Part shown: one piece after another, positions 34,485-47,016 of the stretch
Layout of the letters: each line of letters starts with the position of its first letter
How positions within the stretch are numbered: the stretch's first letter is position 1
Assembly: GCA_019671005.1 (NCBI GenBank)
Contig: CM033744.1
Span: forward strand, 1,640,208-1,704,207
Origin: Hibiscus mutabilis
Lineage: Eukaryota; Streptophyta; Magnoliopsida; Malvales; Malvaceae
Direction: 5' to 3'
DNA length: 64,000 nt
The notes under the pieces: generated by a model
What the model was told of the DNA's origin: nothing
Databases searched by the model: none
Seen by the model: only the letters and a program-made list of their open reading frames with translations
Position numbers and translations under genes: made by a program

Positions 34485-35017
34485 TAGGGGTGAGCATTCG
34501 ATTGAGTCGAGTCAAAAAATTTCAAGTTAATCGAGTTGACACATCATATTTTACAACTCAAACTTTATTTGAATTTTTTTGCGGTTCGAGTCGAGTTTAA
34601 GAAATTCGAGCCGAGTTGAGTTTTTGAGTTCCTATAAAAATTTAATTGTAATTATCTATCATGTTATAGTACAATTTGATTCCAATTTAAACGACTTTCT
34701 CTAATATATGCATATATATATATATATTTCTTCATATTTTTTTCATATGTTGCAATATTTTTTTTATATTTTTATATATCGGTATATATATATATATCAT
34801 AAAAATTGAGGGACTCGTCTTGAACTTAAAAATAAATTCACTAATTACTAAAAATTTTGAGTTATTCGAATTTCCATTTTACAACTCAAACTTTACTTGA
34901 ATTTTTTTCCAAGTTGAGTCAAGTTTATGAAATTTCAAGTCGAGTCAAGACGAGTCGAGTATTTTTGCCTCAAGTCAAGTTATTCGGTTTTTTCGAGTCG
35001 AGTTTTGCTCACCCCTA
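34485..35017. mobile_element. hAT-type MITE with 8-bp target duplication
   Basis: A 533-bp element with perfect 12-bp ends TAGGGGTGAGCA...TGCTCACCCCTA, flanked by identical 8-bp duplications ATGGTGGC (34477-34484 and 35018-35025). This is diagnostic of the hAT superfamily. The interior repeats gagtcgag-type motifs and has no open frame. It sits in older DNA that carries a TATAAATAG box at 35313. A truncated relative begins at 63553. Confidence 0.92.
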
Positions 35018-35025
35018 ATGGTGGC

Positions 35026-38000
35026 ACCAGATTCACGCAATGACGCTGGACGGTGGCAGAAAGCTTGAAAAATAAAGGATGAGATTGAGTTTTCGTCGAA
35101 ACTTCAAATGGATTATCCCCGCCAAAGGCTAGGTGGACCGGCTAGTGGCTAAAGATTTTTGGTCAGGGTACAACGATGCTTCGATTGGTGACGGCGATGA
35201 TGGCCACGACGAAGCAGTGGGGTAATCAGAGCTCGATCGGGAAGGTGGGGAGGTAAAGGAATTGATAGAAAGATCTAGAACCTCTCTTTCACATATTTCA
35301 GATTGCATTCCATATAAATAGATGAAAAGTCAGATTAAATTTATTAAATTTTGGTATAACCACCGAATATATGGTTTAATATTAAACTGGGTAAGATCTA
35401 ACAAAAAATACTAGTACCATATTTAAACATTTTATCAAATACGTGCATCCAACCAACAACTATTGTATGCATTGATAAGGCACATTGCACTACTAAGGTA
35501 AGGACGTGAGTTCGTACCTTAAAAACAACATTATTGGGAGGGGAAATCTCACACCCCGAACATAAACCATAAGATGAATGTGCATATCACCAAAAAAACA
35601 ATACGCGCATCCCAGATAATTATTCAAAATAATATTACAATCCCAAAGAACCTTCGATAAATAATGTTTCCAAAATGAAATATTATAAGCAAACATAGCA
35701 GGATTCAATCCGATGGGAAAAAAATTCTATAAACTGACTAATTCTAGTACGGACACTCAGACATGTCCATTTTTATCCGGTGATGGTGGTGAAAATCATC
35801 CTTCGTAGGTGTTTTGTGACGGTGGTGGGTGTCTCCTGGCGGCGTTGGTGTTATTAGTGATATAAATGCCGAGTGTTATTAGTGGTGGCGCCGGTGGCGG
35901 TGACGATGATGGGCGTAGCGTTGGTGGGAATGATGTCTGAGTTGGTGCAACGTCTACCATTATTCTAACTCCGGGTGCATTTGTGTAAAAGTTGAAATAA
36001 AAATCGTTTCCCATCTGGTTTGATCAAAAATCACTGTAGGATTCAACAAAAGAGATGAGAAAATTGAAGCTTTTAAGCACAGTTCAACGATTTAGATTAG
36101 GTTAATAAGCCGAGGAATTAAAATTAACATACTATTCAACAATGTTAATCATTTCAATCGCAATTAAATTTAAATAATTTAAAGATCGTGCCATACATAT
36201 GTAGAATTCAACCAAATCGATTATAATATAACTCGTCTAACTACTAGTTGATATAATAGGATGAAACACCAAATTCTTTAAGCAAATTTAGTGGTTTGAA
36301 TTCTGATATTGTGATGTAAGGGTCACCTGAAATGTGTCTCTATAAAATTCGATTTGAATTAATCAACTAATAAGTAGAATACTAATAAGTATACTAAAAA
36401 AATATAATAAAAATCAATTGAAATCTACTTACACAAATTAATCCTAAAATTCCAACAACACATGCAAGATTAAAATTAACAAACTACTATGTCTTAAGCT
36501 ATGTTTGACAATTAGCAGATAATTACTAGTGATAGTAAATTGCATTAGCCGATAAAAACTATTACATAATTAACCAAAATAAAATAATGAATTAAAAAAC
36601 CTTTAAAAACAATGGATCAACTTCTGCTTCAAATGCTTGGAAGTAAAGACCTGATAATATCAGACTTCTTATTAATTCTTGATTTAAATATATTTATCTC
36701 CTATTTACAAAGTTTCTTTTAATTCATTTACAAATCCAACCTAACACCAACTCTCTTTTACGATTTTTTATTTATTTTACATTTTAAAATTAATATTATT
36801 ATATTATACGATAAGGTACCCGATTTATTGTATTTTTCTTTATTCAATAAAATCAAAGGCTATTATTTGTAAGAAAAAAGTAAAAAAAAAAACAATTTTA
36901 GTTTGATTAAATCAATATTCACACTAATTTCAAAATTTTAAATTAAAAATATTTCATTAATAGATTACAAACTTTATCGCATGCATTTATTTTTATGGTA
37001 ATTATTCTGTATAATGGTAGTGAAAACAAAAAGTTTTCATAAGCACCTTATTGTCAGGGTTTAAAGATTTAGTTTAAAAAATAAAATTTAGGGTTTAAGT
37101 TTATAGACGGTAGAAAGAACTTAAGGATTGAGACTAAAATTTAGGGGTTAAGATAATATGATTAGAGAATTAGGTTTTAATATTAATGGTAATTCTAAAA
37201 TTTTATTAAGATAAAATATGTTTTTCATTATTTTGAGATAAAATATAATATTCAGTCTTTAAGTTGGCTTGTTAGTTATTTTCCATCTTAAATTATTGTT
37301 AGGATAAGATAAAATATTTTAAATAATGTTTTTCAAATTAAACATATCATAATCTTAATTGTACGGAATAAAATGATGGTATTTTTTTTGAATAGGAAAT
37401 GAATGTAATTATTAAATTAATTTATGTGTGAAAATATACTAAAACAATAATTTTAAAATTATACGATATAAAAATTGTTGATAATTGTAATTTATTAAAA
37501 ATATCCAAAACTCTATGTGATAAAAATATTAATAACATAATTCTAATAAAAATATATAAAATTGTACATGATAAAATGCTGATAATCATAGTTTTCCAAT
37601 TTATCCAAAATGCAATACAAAAATCCACACTCCCCCAGTTACATTTGACCTTCCATCAATATTAAAAATAAATTTTAATTTGTTTTTTTAGTAAATATTA
37701 TTATATTTTTATGTCGGGATTCAAATTCATACAAGATGTGGCAAGATGAGCATTCTTAGCCACTTTACTAATCAATGGATCTCAACTTTAATTTGTTTTT
37801 GATATTGAACCAACGTTATTTAAAAGCTAGAAAATCAATTTTAGTAGGATTAAATCAATATTCACAAATTTTTATGCCATATATTTATTTTAGAAAGATT
37901 TACGCCACTAATTACAGATTTAAAAAATGTTACAGGTAATTCTAAACTGTTATTAAAATAAAATATATTATATTAAAAAGATTATTATCTATACACAGGT

Positions 38001-39630
38001 GGTGAAATTTTTTATTTTCATAAACACCTCTTTTTAGGGTTTATGGTTTTAGTTTATAGTTTAGGGGTTTTAGTGTAGGGGCTTAGTGTTTACAATTAGA
38101 ATTTAGGGTTTAAGGTTAGAATTTATGACTTTAGGATTAGTGTTTAGGTTTAGGGTAATATGGGTAGAGATTTAAGTTTTAACCCATAAACTCTAAATTT
38201 TAATCATAAACTCAAATTTCTATCAACAACACCTAAATTCAAAATTGCTACACTTAAACCCCAAAACTTTAAACCCTAAACAAAGTCCTTAACCCATAAA
38301 ACTAAGGCGCTTGTGTATATGATAATTATCTAATTTAAAAATGTTTGAAACTATTTTTAATTTCAAATTGTTGTTAGGATAAGATAAAATATTTTTAAAT
38401 AATAGTTCATATATATAGAGGGAAGCAGAAAGAAGCTCTTAACGAGTATTGAACTTGAAATTTAAGAAAAAAAAGAAAAGAGTGTCGAGCTAAATTACCA
38501 TTTCTAAATGTGTATTGACAATTTAATAAAAAAATTAAAATTTTTTCGTGATAATAATGCTGATAATCATAATTTCATAATAAAATTTTAATAAATAAAA
38601 ATAAATAATTATTAAATAATTATTTTTTAATATTCTTAATATGGTATCAGGATAACATTTGTTCTATTTATAACCCTTAATAAAATTCACACATACCTTA
38701 CAAATAAAATTATTAAAGTTATAGATTTTTATAAAGAACAGCATTCTATTTTTTTTCAATGGAATACCCGTTGAATTCGATTATTTACATATTCTAAAAA
38801 AATATAATAGATTTACATATTACAATCTACAGATTATGTACAGGATAATCCCGTTGAATTTCAAATATTTTAAGAAACAAATCAAATCAATTCAAATCAA
38901 ATTTCAAAGTTTAAATTTATAAAAATTAAATAAATTTAAATTTATAAAAATTAAATAAATTTAAATTTATAAAAGTAAGTTTTTCGATAAGATAGTAAAC
39001 TTCTTACAACATCTTACTTTCACGGTGATAATAAGCGTTACAAATTAATATTATAAAATAAGTAATACACAATCATTTTGTGTAAACTTTATTTTTACAA
39101 GAGTTTCGATTTTAGGGCTTGGAGACTCTGCTTAAGGTGTAAGTGTAAGGCTTTTGAATTTAGGGAGTGTAGTTATAATTTAGGGTTTAAGGTCAAAATA
39201 TAGGATTTATTAGTTAAAATTTAAATCTCTAACCATTCTAACCCCTACACTTGAACCTTAAATCCTAAACCCTAAAACTTAAACAAAATCTATAAACTCT
39301 AAAATTAAAGCGTTTGTGAAATATTTCGTTTCTATAACCGGTGCATGAAATATTTTCTCTTATAAAATATGTTTTAATTTAATTAAATTATTACATTTAT
39401 ATAAAAAAATGGATGAAATTAAATTGACTAAAATAAGAGTCAACAATTATAGATTAATAATTATATATTACACATATAAGCATCGTTCCTATGACATACC
39501 ATATAAATTATAAAACATAACTAATTCTCATTTATTATTTGAGATTGGATCATATTTAGATAATCCCACAAGATTAGCCCCTGGGATATTCATCTGCAAG
39601 GTATAAGGATAGAGATTCTGAAAATCCCCT
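35026..39630. other. AT-rich intergenic DNA with palindromic elements
   Basis: No gene was recognised. 37065-37145 and 39110-39310 hold degenerate TTTAGGG-like tracts. 37690-37800 on the minus strand resembles a tRNA-derived SINE (AGTAAAGTGGCTAAG A-box-like, ATTTGAATCCCGAC B-box-like). 36800-37000 and 38340-38990 are extremely AT-rich with short direct repeats (taaatttaaatttataaaa). Confidence 0.5.
37975..38335. repeat. Palindromic element with telomere-like arms
   Basis: The left arm (ttatctatacacaggtgg, then gggtttatgg and TTTAGGG-like variants) faces a right arm with the complementary CCCTAAA-like tracts and tgtatatgataatt. The whole forms an imperfect hairpin of about 360 bp. I could not find a clear target duplication. 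Related tracts lie at 39110-39310, 44430-44540, 51570-51800, 52080-52400 and 59505-59765. Confidence 0.55.
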
Positions 39631-39639
39631 ATATTGCTC

Positions 39640-40200
39640 CTTGATTTGTGATCACGTTACCGTCCCTCAGCCTCCTGCTAGTCGGCAGCAGCGCCATCCG
39701 TGGTGGCGCTTTTAGCGATATGTCCCAACCGAACACCGCCCCCTTCGAACCAAGAGTTAACCGTACAGGACAATATCTTTCGCCATGACCAAGTTTACCA
39801 CAAAGAAAACAGAAAAGAGTGAGTCTTTCGTACTCATTTCTTCCTCTCCAGCGGCATACGAATGTCCAGCCGCACTCAAACCCTCATGAACCACTTTAAC
39901 CGTCTAGCCACTAACTTCGAATCGTACTCCAAAAACCCTCTGATGAAGCTTCCGAACTGTCGAGCCACTGCTTCCTACATAACTCCGAGAAAATCAAAGG
40001 GATTGTAAGAGGATCTTCTCCCTTTTCCATCTTGTGTAAACAAGAAGATGGTTGTTGAAATGCCATGGTAAAACTGAAACAGACTCCTCTTGTCTCCGAT
40101 GTTCGTAATTGCAACTCCTCCCAATGGATGCCACAGATCTGCCAAAGTATTTCTCATCGACTGAAAATGAACCACACTAGACGTTAGAAAACTCCCAACC
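39640..40200 (-). pseudogene. LINE-type ORF1 relic (DUF4283 plus zinc knuckle)
   Basis: On the minus strand, upstream part (40200-39960): MRNTLADLWHPLGGVAITN, KRSLFQFYH and KMEKGEDPLTIPLIFSE, the DUF4283 domain of plant retroelement ORF1 proteins, split over two or three frames. Downstream part (~39850-39650): RNEYERLTLFCFLCGKLGHG then ERYCPVR, a CCHC zinc knuckle. The pieces are broken by frameshifts and stops. No reverse transcriptase is attached. Confidence 0.75.
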
Positions 40201-40776
40201 AAACAAAGACCATAATCCTTATTGATCTATTCTAAGTTACCATGGAACTGCAACTGCAACGGTTCCATAATCTGATCTGAAATAATAAAAAAAAAAAGAA
40301 AAACGCAAGATCAACGTAGACACGTTAGAGAAATCAAAGAAAAAAATAAAAATACATGTCACAAAAGTAGGAAGAGAAAATCGTATCACAAAAATATAAT
40401 TTAGTCTCAAAGAAATATTCCAAAGTTTAAGTCTTTGTAGTAGGTGAACTTTATTCTTAACCGTTATATAAATTAATTTGAACCATCATACGTAAGAAAA
40501 TTCGACTACAAATAAAAGTTTCCTCATCTCATTTGTATCATCTGAATATAATAAAGAGAGTGGCTAATCTAAAGCCTTTTTGGCTATATTTTACTTGAAT
40601 GGCTGATGTAATATGCTGGTATCTATCAGATATTTCAGGTCGGATTCAAGCGGTTACATCTACGATATCATTCGCAAACCATCTATTAGAACCTTGTTGC
40701 TGTTAAATTTACATTTCAATCATGAGAAATAGGCCAAAATCTACATGAAAAAATGAAATTGAATCTTCATTTCAAG

Positions 40777-42911
40777 CTAATCCTCTAATTCTAGAAGAGA
40801 ACCCAACTCCTGGACAGAAAAATCCACCCTCGAAGAGAGTAGATCCAATATGCCATAAATTTCTTCACCCTCTGGATAAGATCTTTCACCAGCAACGAAT
40901 GCAGAAACCCTATCCTTAACTTTAATCCAGGACCATCCAGGCTCCTTGATGATCCCCTTTGACCTCATCATTTTCCTAACATCTGCTGCTTCTCTCCATT
41001 TTCCTTTGGCAGAATATATATTAGCAAGGGTGATATGAGTCCCTGCACAATCTGGATCCATTTCAAGAAGCCTTTCTGCAGCGCGTCGTCCACATTTAAT
41101 ATCACCATGGACCCTACAAGCTCTAAGAAGGGTTGACCAAACAACATCATCTCTATGAAACGGCATGTTTTTAATCATTTGCTCTGCTTCAGACAGTCGC
41201 CCAGCTCGGCAGAATAAATCAATCATACATCCATAGTGTTCTTTCGAAGGCCTTATTTGGTACTCACTACTCATTAAATTGAAGTAATAGAAACCAAGAT
41301 CAGCTAGTCCTGCGTGACTACAAGCAGTAAGAAGGCCAATGAAGGTCACCGAGTCTGGTTTCAGACCAACCTTGGAAAGCATCTCGAACACATCAATAGT
41401 TTCACGGATGTATCCATGTTCAGCATATCCATTAATCATGGCTGTCCATGACACAATATTACAATTCTGACCCTCATTGAATACTTTTTCAGCATCTTTA
41501 ATACACCCACATTTTGAGTCCATATTAACTAAAGCACTCTGTATTATTTCTTCTTGTTCTAACCCAATGGAAAGAACGTGAGCATGAAGCTGCCTCCCCT
41601 GCTCCAAAATCGCCATATTTCCACAGACAGTCAGCACACTAGCAAAAGCAAACTGGGTTGGCTTTGGCCCTTCCTTTCTCATCCACGACAGATACTCAAA
41701 AGCTTCTTCCCCATAGCCTCCTTGAGAATACACTGAAATTATAGTGCTCCAAGAAATGACATCCCTTCTTGTCATTCCATGAAACACCATTGCAGCGGAA
41801 GATATCTGCCCACATTTCGAATACATGGTCATGAGGGAATTAGCCACTGATAAAGCATTTGCAAGACCAATAATCAAAACATGGGCATGTAATTGCTCAC
41901 CCCAACTAATTCTCACAAGCCCAGAACAACCGGTGAGGACAGCAGCGAAAGTAAACTCATTTGGACTCACGCCTGATTCTCGCATCCTCATAAATGCCTC
42001 AAGGGCATTCTTATCTTCTCCCATCTGAATATAAGTGGTTATAATAGATGTCCACGAAATCACATCCCCGTATTCATTTTTTCAAACAAACGCAAACCAT
42101 AATCTAATTTTCCACATTTGTTATACATAGTAGAAAGAGAATTGGCTACATATGAAGTATCATTAAAACCTCTCTTTATAGTATGAGTATGAATCTCCCT
42201 ACCAAAATTCAAACCACCTAAAGAAGCACAAGCCTTCAAAACAATAGCTAAAGTATAAGAATCGTATTCCACTCCATATTTTCTCATTTCAGACAAGTAA
42301 GCCAAACCCTTTTTATAGTATCCACCATGAACAAGCCCTGTAATAATAGCAGTCCATGAAACCACGTTTTTAATAGGCATCTCATCGAACACTTTGATCC
42401 CTAGATCAATTTTGCCAAACTTTGCGTACATATCTAAAAGGGCACTCCCCACGAAAACTGAGCTAATAAAACCAGATTTAACTAAATATCCATGCAGCGA
42501 TTCTCCATAATTAAGATTAAATTCCAGCGCACAACCTTTGAGTGCAATACTAAGACAGAAGGGGTCCATGGAAAGCCCGGGCGAGACCCACATTTTGGAG
42601 AACAAAAGCAATGCTTCATTTGAGTTCATGGAACTGACGTACCCGGAAATCATGGTTGTCCATGAAATTTCGTCTCTGTGAGGCATTCCGTCGAACACTT
42701 GACGAGCTTGTTCGAGATTACCCGTTTTGACCAGACATTTGAGATCGGAGTTGAGTTGGAGCATGTTTATAGAAATAGGAACATGGTTTTTGAGTGAATT
42801 GATTGACGGTGTGCGTGAAACAAGGATGTTTGAAACCGTACATAGCTTTCTGAGATTGTGAACTCTAATGGTTAATACCATGGTTGTGTTGGAAGAGCAG
42901 TGGCAAGACAT
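40777..42911 (-). pseudogene. P-L-S PPR protein, At3g47840-like, one frameshift
   Basis: Two frames meet end to end: 42911-42060 (283 residues) and 42063-40777 (428 residues). Together they give an intronless PPR protein of about 710 residues. PPR motifs repeat every ~35 residues (LEQARQVFDGMPHRDEISWT, KVFDEMPIKNVVSWTAIITG, NALEAFMRMRESGVSPNEFT), and the E-type C-terminus follows (IKEPGWSWIKVKDRVSAFVAG). The order of motifs matches Arabidopsis At3g47840 from memory. The break is at 42060-42075: the expected ...MNTRDVISW reads ...MNTGM-stop because one base is missing around the gggg run. P-L-S PPR proteins act on organelle RNA. A single-base loss at a homopolymer could be an assembly error or early decay. 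Confidence 0.85.
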
Positions 42912-43146
42912 GAATGACTAAACAAAGTTTGAAGTGTTGTCGGATGTACATTTGGACCAATGACGGAACTCAGCCCATTGTTTTAGGGCTACAGCTCTGC
43001 ACGGATCCTAGGATTTTGAGCCTAATCCTTTGCCTACTACCATTTAGATGTCTCCATTGCCCCAATTCTATCAATCTTTTTGGCTATGTTTTTGCCATTT
43101 GTAAAAAATACTAGTATAAGGTACCTTCTTTGATCTTCTGTGATTT
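42912..43146. promoter_or_regulatory. PPR upstream region
   Basis: About 230 bp between the PPR start and the NLR relic, expected to hold the PPR promoter. No recognisable motif stands out. Confidence 0.3.
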
Positions 43147-44229
43147 ATTTCGTCGGGTTAGTTGGCCGTCATAGAATTGCAGTCCAAATAGAAAGAATCA
43201 ATGATGGTTTAGACGAGATTGCTAAGGAGAGAGACAGGTATCAGTTCGTGAAAAGGGAAATCAAACAACCTAGTATAATCGAAAGCACGTCTTTCGTCGA
43301 TGTGTCGAAGTTACATGGCCGAGATGAAGTTAAGAGAGAGAGTGTGTGCATTGTTGAGTGAGGAGAGCAGGCAAACCATCTCCCTTCTCGTGATGGGAGG
43401 GGTCGGGATGGAGTCGTTTCGTGTGTTTCATTTAGAAGAATTATCCGACCACTTTAGTTGGTTGATACTCAGCCAAATTGCACTTACTGGAAAGGATAAG
43501 AAACATTGTGAAACCTTGGAGGATGTTGGGACGGAATTAGCAAAGAAATGTAAAGGTTTTCCACTAGCAGCAAAGACTCTAGGAGGTTTATTAAGAGAGA
43601 AAAGAAGTAAAGATGAGTGGCTAACTATTACGATTTGCCTCCTGCAATAAGACCATGTTTTCTGCACTGTGTGATCTTCCCCAAAGATCATGTGATGGAA
43701 AAATTCAAATTAATCACCCATTGGATGGCTCATGGCTACTTAAACCATGGCTATGGTGAGAATGTAGATATGGAAATATTGGGTGAGGAATACTTCAACT
43801 ACTTAGCATCTCACTCCTTGTTCCAGGATTTCGAACGAGGCATGACATAGTGTATGATTTCGTCAAATTCTTAGTTAAAGATGAGATTACGAACAAGGGG
43901 GATGATTCTGATTTAACTTCAGAGGTTGTCCGTCATCTCTCAATCCATGTCGATTCTCTTAAATCTAGAATGCACTTCATGGAAAATGGCGGAGCTTAGT
44001 GGTACATGAGAGTTATCGGTTTGAGATAAAAGATGAAGATTATGTAAACTTAATTACTAAAGCAAAATGTCTAAGATTGTTGGAGATTCCTGGATACAGA
44101 ATCAAATGGCTTTCGGAAAAAATACGAAATTTGATTCACCTCGATCTTTCTCGCAGTATCATATCTAGTTTGCCCGAAGAAGTGTGTGAATTGCTTAACT
44201 TGTTATATTTGAATCAAATGGCCTCCTAA
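43147..44229 (+). pseudogene. CC-NB-LRR (RGA-type) resistance gene relic
   Basis: Fragments in order on the + strand: the end of a coiled-coil domain (INDGLDEIAKERDRYQF), the linker ESTSFVDVSKLHGRDE, a ruined P-loop (ISLLVMGGVGMESF in place of GMGGIGKTTL), LEDVGTELAKKCKGFPLAAK (the GLPLA motif with F for L), the ARC2 segment LPPAIRPCFLHCVIFPKDH, a broken MHD region (RHDIVYDF), and the start of LRRs (IRNLIHLDLSRSIISSLPEE). Kinase-2, RNBS-B and RNBS-C are deleted, and at least three frameshifts separate the pieces. It cannot make a working NLR. Confidence 0.85.
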
Positions 44230-45079
44230 TTTTTTTTTCCTACATTCGCCCTGTCCTAAATTTGTCTATTAGTGTCGAGATCATTTATGTATCTCACGAG
44301 ACATAAAGTTCGAAGAGAGCTACGTATCAAAATAACCTCAACACCCATTAATGTTAAGGTAATGCAGTTTGAACAAAAATCATATTCTTTTTTTGTGTCA
44401 CTTTCTATGTTCTAATACTAAAAATTAAAATTTAAGCTATAACTGTAAATTTTAAACCTTAAACCCTACACCCTAAATAATACATCATATACCCAATTTC
44501 CTAAACCCTAAACGTTAACCCTAACCTTAAACATTAAACATAATATTTTAGCGGGACATAACTAGGGGAAAAAAACCTACTTTTGTTATGAGCAAACAGT
44601 TCAAGAGAAATGAATTAGATTTTCCCGCCTTCACATGCAAAACCTACTTTTGTTACGTACATTTGTGTGTTATGATAAGAATACGAGCATCTGGTATTAG
44701 CAATCCCTACTCTTCTATGCTTTCGAACAACTCTTTACAAAATGATTTCTCGGCTCGATTCGTTTAGTAAAAGTTCTTACCTCGATGATAATACGGCGTC
44801 TCGGTACTCCGAGTCCAGCACCACGGCATTTGATAACAAACAACTGAGATTATGATATAAGCTTGAGAAAGGGTTAATGCATGCTCTTTGTAGCTCAGCA
44901 ACAACTTAAGCAAAAGACTGAAATCTAAAAGTTAGAAAAAAAATATACAGTGAAGATTAACTTGAAAATCTTGGTCCATCTCAAATTTTTAGTCTCCCAA
45001 CCTTCTTTTACTTTTTGCTTGTATTTTAGATCCATCTTGTAACTGAGTCCGGAGATAATTTGTCCAAGTCTTAGTGCTA
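44230..45079. other. Intergenic DNA after the NLR relic
   Basis: 44430-44540 carries CCCTAAA-like telomere-type tracts. 44760-44830 has one GC-richer stretch (minus-strand reading VVLDSEYRDAVLSSR before a gtaaga) that could be an exon relic, but nothing joins it. Confidence 0.35.
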
Positions 45080-45362
45080 TAGTTAACAGTTTCTGTTATG
45101 TAGGTTAAGTTAGCTGGTTAATCAGTTGTAAATCGGTTAGTTAGCTGTTAACTTGCTATATAAAGAATCCGTGACAAGGGCGAATAATCTGGTAAATTCT
45201 TGGATTCTCAATTCTGTATGGAAAGACATTGCTGCTAGTTTGCTTTATCATTCATGTGCTGTTGATATCTGGAAGGAACTTGAGGATAGATTTCAACAAA
45301 ACAATGCCCCTCGGTTTTTCCATTTGAAAAAAGAAACTAAATGAATTAGTTCAGGGCTCATT
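45080..45362 (+). pseudogene. Ty1/copia LTR-gag fragment
   Basis: An LTR-type promoter piece (gttagttagctgttaac, TATATAAAG at ~45157) is fused directly to a gag coding piece: RANNLVNSWILNSVWKDIAA, AVDIWKELEDRFQQNNAPR and FFHLKKE, the UBN2-type gag domain. A stop replaces the following LNELVQGS-like segment, whose remnant is visible one frame away. The primer-binding site and gag start are deleted. Confidence 0.8.
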
Positions 45363-45399
45363 AAATTAAATGATTATTTTATAAGTTTTAAAAGATTAG

Positions 45400-46620
45400 T
45401 GTCCAAAAAGATAATTAATTTCTTAAGTTAATAACTACTTGTGTATTTTACCCAAAAAAAACTAATTTGGTAAACATAAAAAAAAAGAAATAAAATGAAT
45501 AAATAAAATATACTGAATGAAGGGCACGAGCAACGGCTAATTGAGGAGGACCCTCCAACGGTCACCAAGTGGGGCCTTTTAAAAATTAATTATCAATTAA
45601 ATACTATTTATATTAATTTCAAAATTCGAGAAAAATCTGAGTTCTTTCCCACGTCACGAAAAAAGGGTAAGTACACATATCTGATTTTTTTTTATTTATC
45701 AAATGGTATCTGAACTTAGTTTCATAGTTCAATTTGGTACTTAAGGCTTATTTTTTTTGTTGTATTTGACTTATCAAACTAGTTATTTACCTAAAAAATT
45801 CTAAAAGCAACAAAAATACTCAATTTTTTAGTGTTAAAACCTTTGTTTGCTCCTCAAACTAACTTTTCAAACCTTAATTTGCCACCACAATAAAAAACAA
45901 AGCCTTAATTTTTTGATCCAACCAGATACCTGAATTCGGTTTTAAAGTTCAATTTGATATCTAGTTTTTTCCTAATTATATACATAAATTTGACTTTTTG
46001 ATCAATTTTTTAGTCCAATTTTGTATGGGTGTTCATCCAGTTAACTCGACCACTTATCGAACTGAATTAATTATTTTTTAAATCTTTAATTGGACTGTTT
46101 TTTTAAATGATTACCCAAAAAAATATTAGTTGGTTTTTCAATTCGAACTTTATTATAAGTTTTTGGATTTGTATTTTTCTTTAGTTACATTTGATTAATT
46201 TGACTATATTTTTTATTTGAGTTAATAATTGGTCCGGTCTTTGAATCATATTTAGGGTTAAAAACCAGGGTTGTTTCTTGATATTTTAATGGATATAAAC
46301 TTAATACATATAATATAGGGTAAAATATATTAGTGACATCCTAATTATGGGGTCATTCATATTTTGACTACATAACTACAAATGTTTTTAATCGGACCAT
46401 CAAACTATTAAAGTGTTTCTAATTAAACCCCGAGCCGTTAAAATCTAACAAAAAAATTAAATATCAAATTGAACTTTAAAAATTAATAGATAATTTGGAT
46501 GAATGTTGACATTAAAAATTAAATGACATGCATTAATTTTATTGGTTAGACTCGTATCTTAGATGGTAGGTAAGGATTGTGATATAATTTTTGCAAGAGT
46601 GTATACGAATGGAAAAAGAT
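45400..46620. other. AT-rich intergenic DNA
   Basis: Non-coding. 45690-45890 and 45910-46020 contain degenerate phrases (tcaaacttagtt, ttgatatctagt) of MITE type. 46026 begins a gggtgttcatccagttaac phrase like the hAT-MITE end but changed. No gene was recognised. Confidence 0.4.
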
Positions 46621-46623
46621 ATA

Positions 46624-46860
46624 GGCCCTGTTTGCGGTTGAGGTTGGGTGGAAAAGCAAGTTTGAGAAGCCATAAGCAACCAAAAATAGGCAGATTTTGA
46701 GTGTCAAAACCTTAGTTTGCCCAGAAGCAATAAAAAACATGCAGCTTTTGAGTGTCAAAACCTTAGTTTGCCCCCTCAAACTAGCTTCTCAAACATTGGT
46801 TTGCAAAAACTAATTTTTCTAGCTTCTCAAACTAGCTTCTCAAACCTTAATTTGCCCCAC
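46624..46860. repeat. Partial MITE with internal 47-48 bp direct repeat
   Basis: Starts GGCCCTGTTTGCGG, a terminus common in plant DNA transposons. It has two direct copies of a block ending ttttgagtgtcaaaacctta about 47 bp apart, then three copies of ctagcttctcaaac-like text. The complementary end was not found, so the element is truncated or rearranged. 45786-45890 holds a diverged relative. Confidence 0.5.
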
Positions 46861-47016
46861 CTCAAATATATATTCTAATTATTATATTTTATTTATAATA
46901 TATTATATTAATATTTAAATTTATATTTTATTTAAATTAATATTTAATATTATTTTTATATTATTTATATATTTCTATTACATTTATTTTCATTTATTTT
47001 ATTTGCATTTCGATTC

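Noticed and set aside
35796..36014. 72-residue minus-strand frame rich in proline
   Set aside because: It arises from a ggtggtggtg-type repeat; nothing supports it as a gene.
40205..40776. Additional exon or gene downstream of the PPR gene
   Set aside because: AT-rich 3' flank without open frames or motifs.
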